From Oscillospiraceae bacterium (lineage in GTDB: Bacteria; Bacillota; Clostridia; Oscillospirales; Oscillospiraceae), in assembly GCA_017935145.1 (NCBI GenBank), contig JAGBIE010000012.1, forward strand, positions 62,001-126,000: a DNA stretch of 64,000 nt, given 5' to 3'. The position numbers were made by a program, and so were the translations under genes. This document shows, one piece after another, positions 60,429 to 64,000 of the stretch (its first letter is position 1; each line of letters begins with the position of its first letter). The notes under the pieces were generated by a model, which ran no database searches, was not told the origin of the DNA, and saw only the letters and a program-made list of their open reading frames with translations.

Positions 60429-61851
60429 TGCGTTCTTTGCCGATTTCACAGATGTTTTTGTATCCTGCTTTGTATGCCTCCGACTTTTCATCGGTTTCTT
60501 CTGGTAACTGAACCATAATGAACTTACGATTTCCGCCATCTTCTGCATTTAACCGCATAACAGCGTGAGCAGTAGTAGCGGAACCAGAGAAAAAGTCGAG
60601 AATTAAGTCTTCTTTAGATGACTGATTGTTAACCTCTAGGTCAATAAGATATTGGAGCATTTTTACTGGTTTTGTATAATCAAAAACCACCTTATCAAAC
60701 AAAACTCTAATATCTTCTGTTCCATTTTGAGTATAAACGTCCGTATAAATGGTAGTTGGTTTACCGCGTCTTTCATTTCCGTTTTCATCAATTAAATATT
60801 TTTTTGACCTTAAATTGTAAGAACCGTCTTTTTGCAAATTAAAAACTACATCATCATTTTCTATTGCTTTAAGCATTCGGCTTTTTTCCCATACCCATTG
60901 TTTGTTCGGCCAAATTTCTTGTCCTTTATATGTTATTGGGTATCTTAAATTTGGTCTGTCACCAAATGTAGTTACAGCCAACGGCTGTGTAACATAGCCT
61001 CCACGTGTTTCAAATTTTGAATCACGCGTTTTATTGTAATTTTCTCTTTCTTCATCAGTCAAGGTTCTAGTTATGTTGATAATGGGTTTTTTAGAATAAA
61101 CTAAAATATACTCATGCACACCAATAAATCCACTTGTCAACGCACCAGAACCAAATTTGTTTTTCCAGACAATCTGTGCAATAAAATTACATTCGCCAAA
61201 AATCTCATCGCAAATTTTTCTTAAGTTTATTACCTCATTGTCATCGATACTTATATACACAATGCCATCGTCAGATAATAAGTCTTTGGAAATTTTCAAT
61301 CGAGTGTAAAGCATATTCAACCAATCGGTATGATATCTTCCATTACTATCCAGATTCTTAACCAATCGGTTTCCATCTTCATCAAACTGGCCGCTGTTCG
61401 CAAGATATTCATTTGCACTTTCTGCAAAATCATCGTTATATACGAAGTCGTTGCCCGTATTGTAGGGAGGGTCGATGTAAATCATCTTGATTTTGCCGAG
61501 ATAGGTTTCCTGCAAGAGTTTCAATACATCGAGGTTATCGCCTTCAATGTAAAGGTTCTCGGTATTATCAAAATCAACACTTTCCTCACGGCAGGGACGG
61601 AGGGTCTTTGCAATAGGAGCATTTGCAAGAAGAATGGACTTCTTCTTATCGGGCCAAGTGAACTGATACCGTTCTTCGTTACCTTCTACCACAACAGCAG
61701 AAAGTTCCTGTTTGAGCATATCAAAGTCGATGGCATACTCCACTTCACCTTTCTCGTTCTTTCGCTCGGTGATGCAGTTCGGGAACAACTTCCCGATTTT
61801 CTCAATATTCTCATCCACCTTGTTGATGGAATGCATCTTCAGTTTATCCAT
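59965..61851 (-). CDS. mod: Type III DNA methyltransferase, Mod subunit (copy 2)
   Basis: A 628-residue paralogue of the adjacent Mod. Motif IV reads YIDPPYNTGNDFVYNDDF (about residues 125-142) and motif I reads LDFFSGSATTAHAV. The central target region (WKNKFGSGALTSGFIGVHEYILVYSK onward) shares little with copy 1, so a different recognition site is expected. The central part is also more AT-rich than its own ends, as if the target domain came from elsewhere. It is the promoter-proximal Mod, 13 bases after a membrane protein gene, with GAGAGGTATCAAATA before the ATG. Confidence 0.93.
   Translation of the reverse strand: MDKLKMHSINKVDENIEKIGKLFPNCITERKNEKGEVEYAIDFDMLKQELSAVVVEGNEERYQFTWPDKKKSILLANAPIAKTLRPCREESVDFDNTENLYIEGDNLDVLKLLQETYLGKIKMIYIDPPYNTGNDFVYNDDFAESANEYLANSGQFDEDGNRLVKNLDSNGRYHTDWLNMLYTRLKISKDLLSDDGIVYISIDDNEVINLRKICDEIFGECNFIAQIVWKNKFGSGALTSGFIGVHEYILVYSKKPIINITRTLTDEERENYNKTRDSKFETRGGYVTQPLAVTTFGDRPNLRYPITYKGQEIWPNKQWVWEKSRMLKAIENDDVVFNLQKDGSYNLRSKKYLIDENGNERRGKPTTIYTDVYTQNGTEDIRVLFDKVVFDYTKPVKMLQYLIDLEVNNQSSKEDLILDFFSGSATTAHAVMRLNAEDGGNRKFIMVQLPEETDEKSEAYKAGYKNICEIGKERIRRAGAKIKEESPMTTADLDTGFRVLKLDSTNMKDVYYNPADYEMSMFDTLADNIKEDRTPEDLLFQVMLDLGVVLSSKIEESTIGGKKVFNVADGFLMACFDENVSEETITAIAKQKPYYFVMRDSSMASDSVATNFDQIFATYSPDTVRKVL
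61360..61720 (-). repeat. Direct repeat: shared 5' part of the two mod genes, copy 2
   Basis: Counterpart of 59480-59830 in the first half of mod 2. Confidence 0.6.
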
Positions 61852-61864
61852 TATTTGATACCTC

Positions 61865-62497
61865 TCATTCTAGAACATCTAGTTTGCTTAAGTAAGTGCG
61901 CAGATCCTTGTTTAGATTAGATAGTTTTGTAAGAATATCACGTGACCTCTGATAGTCTTCGTGGGAAAACTTTTTCTTCTCTTCTTCGGTTGCCAGATAA
62001 CCAACATTCCAGCGCAATTCAAAGACACCAAGTTGTCCTCTTGAAAGTCCTAGTATTTCCTCATACTTTTCGTATAAGGTTTCCGGGATGAACGGAATAT
62101 TTGCATTTAGGGTATCTTGCGCTTCAACTGTAGTTTTCCGTGCTCTATTATACAGCTCATCCTCATATTTTTCTCGATCTGCCTTATCAGCTGGGTACTC
62201 AGCGTATCCAGCGGGTATCATAGTAGTAACAGCTTTAACCATGTCAAAAAACTTGCTTGTTAAATCTCGATAAAGAGCAAACTCCGCATCAAACTTGGCT
62301 TTAGTAATATATATTTTGTTGTCTAGATTTGCCTTGTAGTGTTCTAAATCCTTTTGTAGTTTTGCCTCATATTTTTGTGATAGCCGGTCTGCAATCATGT
62401 CAGATGAGAATTTGACAGCACCCACGATAATTGCGCCAATTCCTCCTGCTCCACCAACAGCACATAAAACAATTTTCCAAACATCATTCCAGTCCAT
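61865..62497 (-). CDS. Membrane-anchored coiled-coil protein, unknown
   Basis: A 210-residue protein with one N-terminal membrane helix (WKIVLCAVGGAGGIGAIIVGAV, about residues 7-28) followed by a long, charged helical region (residues 32-75 are heptad-like: KYEAKLQKDLEHYKANL) and a helical C-terminal part. No catalytic motif is seen. It starts on the last base of the preceding gene's stop and lies 13 bases before mod copy 2. It may anchor or sense at the membrane as part of the defence island; this is inference from position. Confidence 0.6.
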   Translation of the reverse strand: MDWNDVWKIVLCAVGGAGGIGAIIVGAVKFSSDMIADRLSQKYEAKLQKDLEHYKANLDNKIYITKAKFDAEFALYRDLTSKFFDMVKAVTTMIPAGYAEYPADKADREKYEDELYNRARKTTVEAQDTLNANIPFIPETLYEKYEEILGLSRGQLGVFELRWNVGYLATEEEKKKFSHEDYQRSRDILTKLSNLNKDLRTYLSKLDVLE

Positions 62498-63057
62498 TAC
62501 CGTTCCTCCACAAAATGATTTTTGCGATAATTGTGATAATCCTCTTTTTTGATAGGAACAACAATTATTTTGTCTTTTTCATTTCTATAGGTTAATACAA
62601 TGTTGTTTATTTCCCAGAAACAATCAGTGGCTCCCTGATTGTTGTTTATATGACTATAAAAATTGTATGAAACAACGGATTTGGGAGAGACATTCACTGT
62701 GCCGATTTTACTATGACTGGTAAGAGTCGCACGCCCATGCACGGTCTTAGTGTCCGCTTTATAGTTCGGCGTGATAGTGTATAACGCATTTTTGTCTCGT
62801 TTAAAGACGATTCGAATATCCCGCATAATGCGAGTTTCCGCACTGCTGTTGTAAATATCCACTGCCAGTTTATATGAATAGCCGTATGTCTCCTGAATTG
62901 CGTTTGCATTAGATATCGCAACACCCTCATTATAATCAAAATCGTCAGACCATTGAGTTACATATACATTTAACTTTCCTCGTTGGGAAATGTTGTTTAG
63001 CACCCAGCCGAGAATAGTGCCCACGAGCGTTCCAATTACGCCAATAATTGCTTCCAT
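62497..63057 (-). CDS. Single-pass membrane protein, unknown
   Basis: A 186-residue protein: an N-terminal helix with glycine-rich turns (EAIIGVIGTLVGTILGWVLNNIS) and a beta-rich soluble domain of about 155 residues (LAVDIYNSSAETRIMRDIRIVF is typical of an immunoglobulin-like strand pattern). The same N-terminal type is seen in small phage-defence and prophage proteins. Not recognised. It overlaps the next gene by one base and lies three bases after the preceding one, so it belongs to the operon. Confidence 0.6.
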   Translation of the reverse strand: MEAIIGVIGTLVGTILGWVLNNISQRGKLNVYVTQWSDDFDYNEGVAISNANAIQETYGYSYKLAVDIYNSSAETRIMRDIRIVFKRDKNALYTITPNYKADTKTVHGRATLTSHSKIGTVNVSPKSVVSYNFYSHINNNQGATDCFWEINNIVLTYRNEKDKIIVVPIKKEDYHNYRKNHFVEER

Positions 63058-63060
63058 TCT

Positions 63061-63891
63061 CTATGTTCTCCATGTGTATTTTTCTTTAACATCTTTAATG
63101 TCTTTGCCAATGCTCAAATAATCGTTGACAATGATGACAGAGATGGCAAGTTCATAGGCTTTGTCATACCATTCTTCTAATTCTTTGCTATCAAGGGCAA
63201 CAATATAGTCTTGAGCTTTAGCACCTTCCTTATTATTGTGGCGGATATGGAAGTTGTTAAAAACAAATCCCGCATCACTTTCCAGCTGCTTATACCCAGC
63301 ATTGCCTAACGTCTTGCTCTTCAAAATAGGTTCAATGTAGTTTGCAATATCGGCGAGAATTCTCTTCTTTTCTGGCAAATGACCTTTGATTGCAAAATGG
63401 TTATATTCAATCAATTCAAATGCCACTGCTGTATCAGGTACCAGTTGGGCGGCCAAGATGGCAGACTTATTCTTTTCAACGATGATCTGGCGACCATTTG
63501 GATCCTTTTTCATCTCATGGTTGGTGTGCTCGAGAATATATCCGATGTTTTCAAAAATGGTTCGTTTTTGATTAAATAAGCTTGTATCGTAAGGTGCGCC
63601 CGTGCTCGGAAGGACAGCAGCCAAGAGTTCGCAGAAAAGAAAAAGCTTATCTACATCAGCAGCAGAATGGATGTGGAGACCAAATTCGCCCATCATTTCC
63701 TTCAATGATGTAAAGGAACCGCGAAATGGGAAATTGCGAAATAACTTGAGATCCACCCATGCTGCTAACGAATAAGAACTGTAGCCGTTATAGTAAGACT
63801 TTTCTACACAGAACAAGTTCCATAGAGTCGAATATTCCTTTTGGGCATCGAAGTCTCTCTGCGAGAGCATCTCATAAAAATTCTTTCTCAT
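63061..63891 (-). CDS. Unknown soluble protein of the defence island
   Basis: A 276-residue helical protein with no signal or membrane segment. The C-terminal third (HFAIKGHLPEKKRILADIA, then VFNNFHIRHNNKEG) resembles the AbiJ/abortive-infection-type helical proteins, including an Arg-His pair near residue 215, but I cannot assign a family. It follows the DUF4391-like gene by eight bases. The protein could be a nuclease or a toxin partner; this rests on context only. Confidence 0.5.
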   Translation of the reverse strand: MRKNFYEMLSQRDFDAQKEYSTLWNLFCVEKSYYNGYSSYSLAAWVDLKLFRNFPFRGSFTSLKEMMGEFGLHIHSAADVDKLFLFCELLAAVLPSTGAPYDTSLFNQKRTIFENIGYILEHTNHEMKKDPNGRQIIVEKNKSAILAAQLVPDTAVAFELIEYNHFAIKGHLPEKKRILADIANYIEPILKSKTLGNAGYKQLESDAGFVFNNFHIRHNNKEGAKAQDYIVALDSKELEEWYDKAYELAISVIIVNDYLSIGKDIKDVKEKYTWRT

Positions 63892-63899
63892 AAAAAGAT

Positions 63900-64000
63900 T
63901 CAGCCTTTCATTTTGTTTATCTGTTGCACCAGTTCAAACTTTCTCTTCGGTTGCTTTTCTGCTCGGGCAAGCTTTTCCAATCGGGTGATTTCCTTTTCTT
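63900..64000 (-). CDS. DUF4391-like protein, C-terminal end (cut by window edge)
   Basis: The last 33 codons of a minus-strand gene that enters from the right edge, ending EKEITRLEKLARAEKQPKRK and then FELVQQINKMKG before TGA. The Lys-rich end with a KxxRKFEL pattern is like the C-terminus of DUF4391 proteins, which are often encoded beside type III R-M and SNF2-helicase genes. The rest of the gene lies outside the window. Confidence 0.6.
   Translation of the reverse strand, partial: EKEITRLEKLARAEKQPKRKFELVQQINKMKG

Noticed and set aside
1..64000. CRISPR arrays, insertion sequences, integrase genes, rRNA genes
   Set aside because: No regularly spaced repeats, transposase or integrase motifs, or rRNA sequence were seen. 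The island therefore has no visible mobility gene inside the window.

Overview
The window looks like a chromosomal segment of a Gram-positive, spore-forming anaerobe of the Clostridia, most likely an Oscillospirales-type gut bacterium. The evidence is the gerW/ytfJ sporulation gene beside a D,D-carboxypeptidase, scpAB, an ispH-S1 fusion, T-box and TPP leaders, strong AGGAGG ribosome binding sites, consensus sigma-A promoters, ferredoxin-linked 2-oxoacid oxidoreductase genes and the absence of respiratory genes. The genus cannot be fixed from sequence alone.

Positions 1-49.5 kb are mostly ordinary chromosome. In order: deoC (cut) and galE from divergent promoters; cysK opposite a TPP-riboswitch-controlled thiT; a MATE exporter with a flavodoxin-like reductase; a Gfo/Idh/MocA oxidoreductase; an alkaline-phosphatase lipoprotein; an iorA-iorB-paaK-ACT operon behind a T-box whose specifier reads UUC (Phe); tRNA-Val; cca-GNAT; murC; an ECF sigma factor with a membrane partner; a lipoprotein divergent from an XRE repressor; an argG-argH-ABC importer-argF operon; copR-copA with an in-frame CopZ module; a YtrA-type GntR-ABC operon; an SOS-controlled dinB operon; a ten-gene operon from scpA to ispH-rpsA; a LysR-linked TrpXYZ-like importer; lipid/envelope genes; and an XRE-membrane protein pair.

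From about 48.2 kb the content becomes accessory and visibly more AT-rich. A small cassette (TM protein, 26-residue microprotein, SWIM zinc-finger protein) is followed by a relic of the 3' half of tRNA-Ala(GGC), then a Fic protein lacking both its catalytic His and its inhibitory Glu. From 51 kb to the right edge all genes are on the minus strand. Read in transcription order they are a DUF4391-like gene (cut), three unknown genes (two membrane-anchored), two tandem type III Mod methyltransferases with shared ends but different central target-recognition regions, a HEPN-like gene, the Res helicase-nuclease, a KAP-type P-loop NTPase and an AlbA_2-domain protein. Together they look like an expanded type III restriction-modification defence island.

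The most noteworthy points are this island, the Phe T-box that implies arylacetate assimilation for phenylalanine synthesis, and two genes (copA and ispH-rpsA) with a strong internal Shine-Dalgarno and start codon that could release the C-terminal domain as a separate protein.
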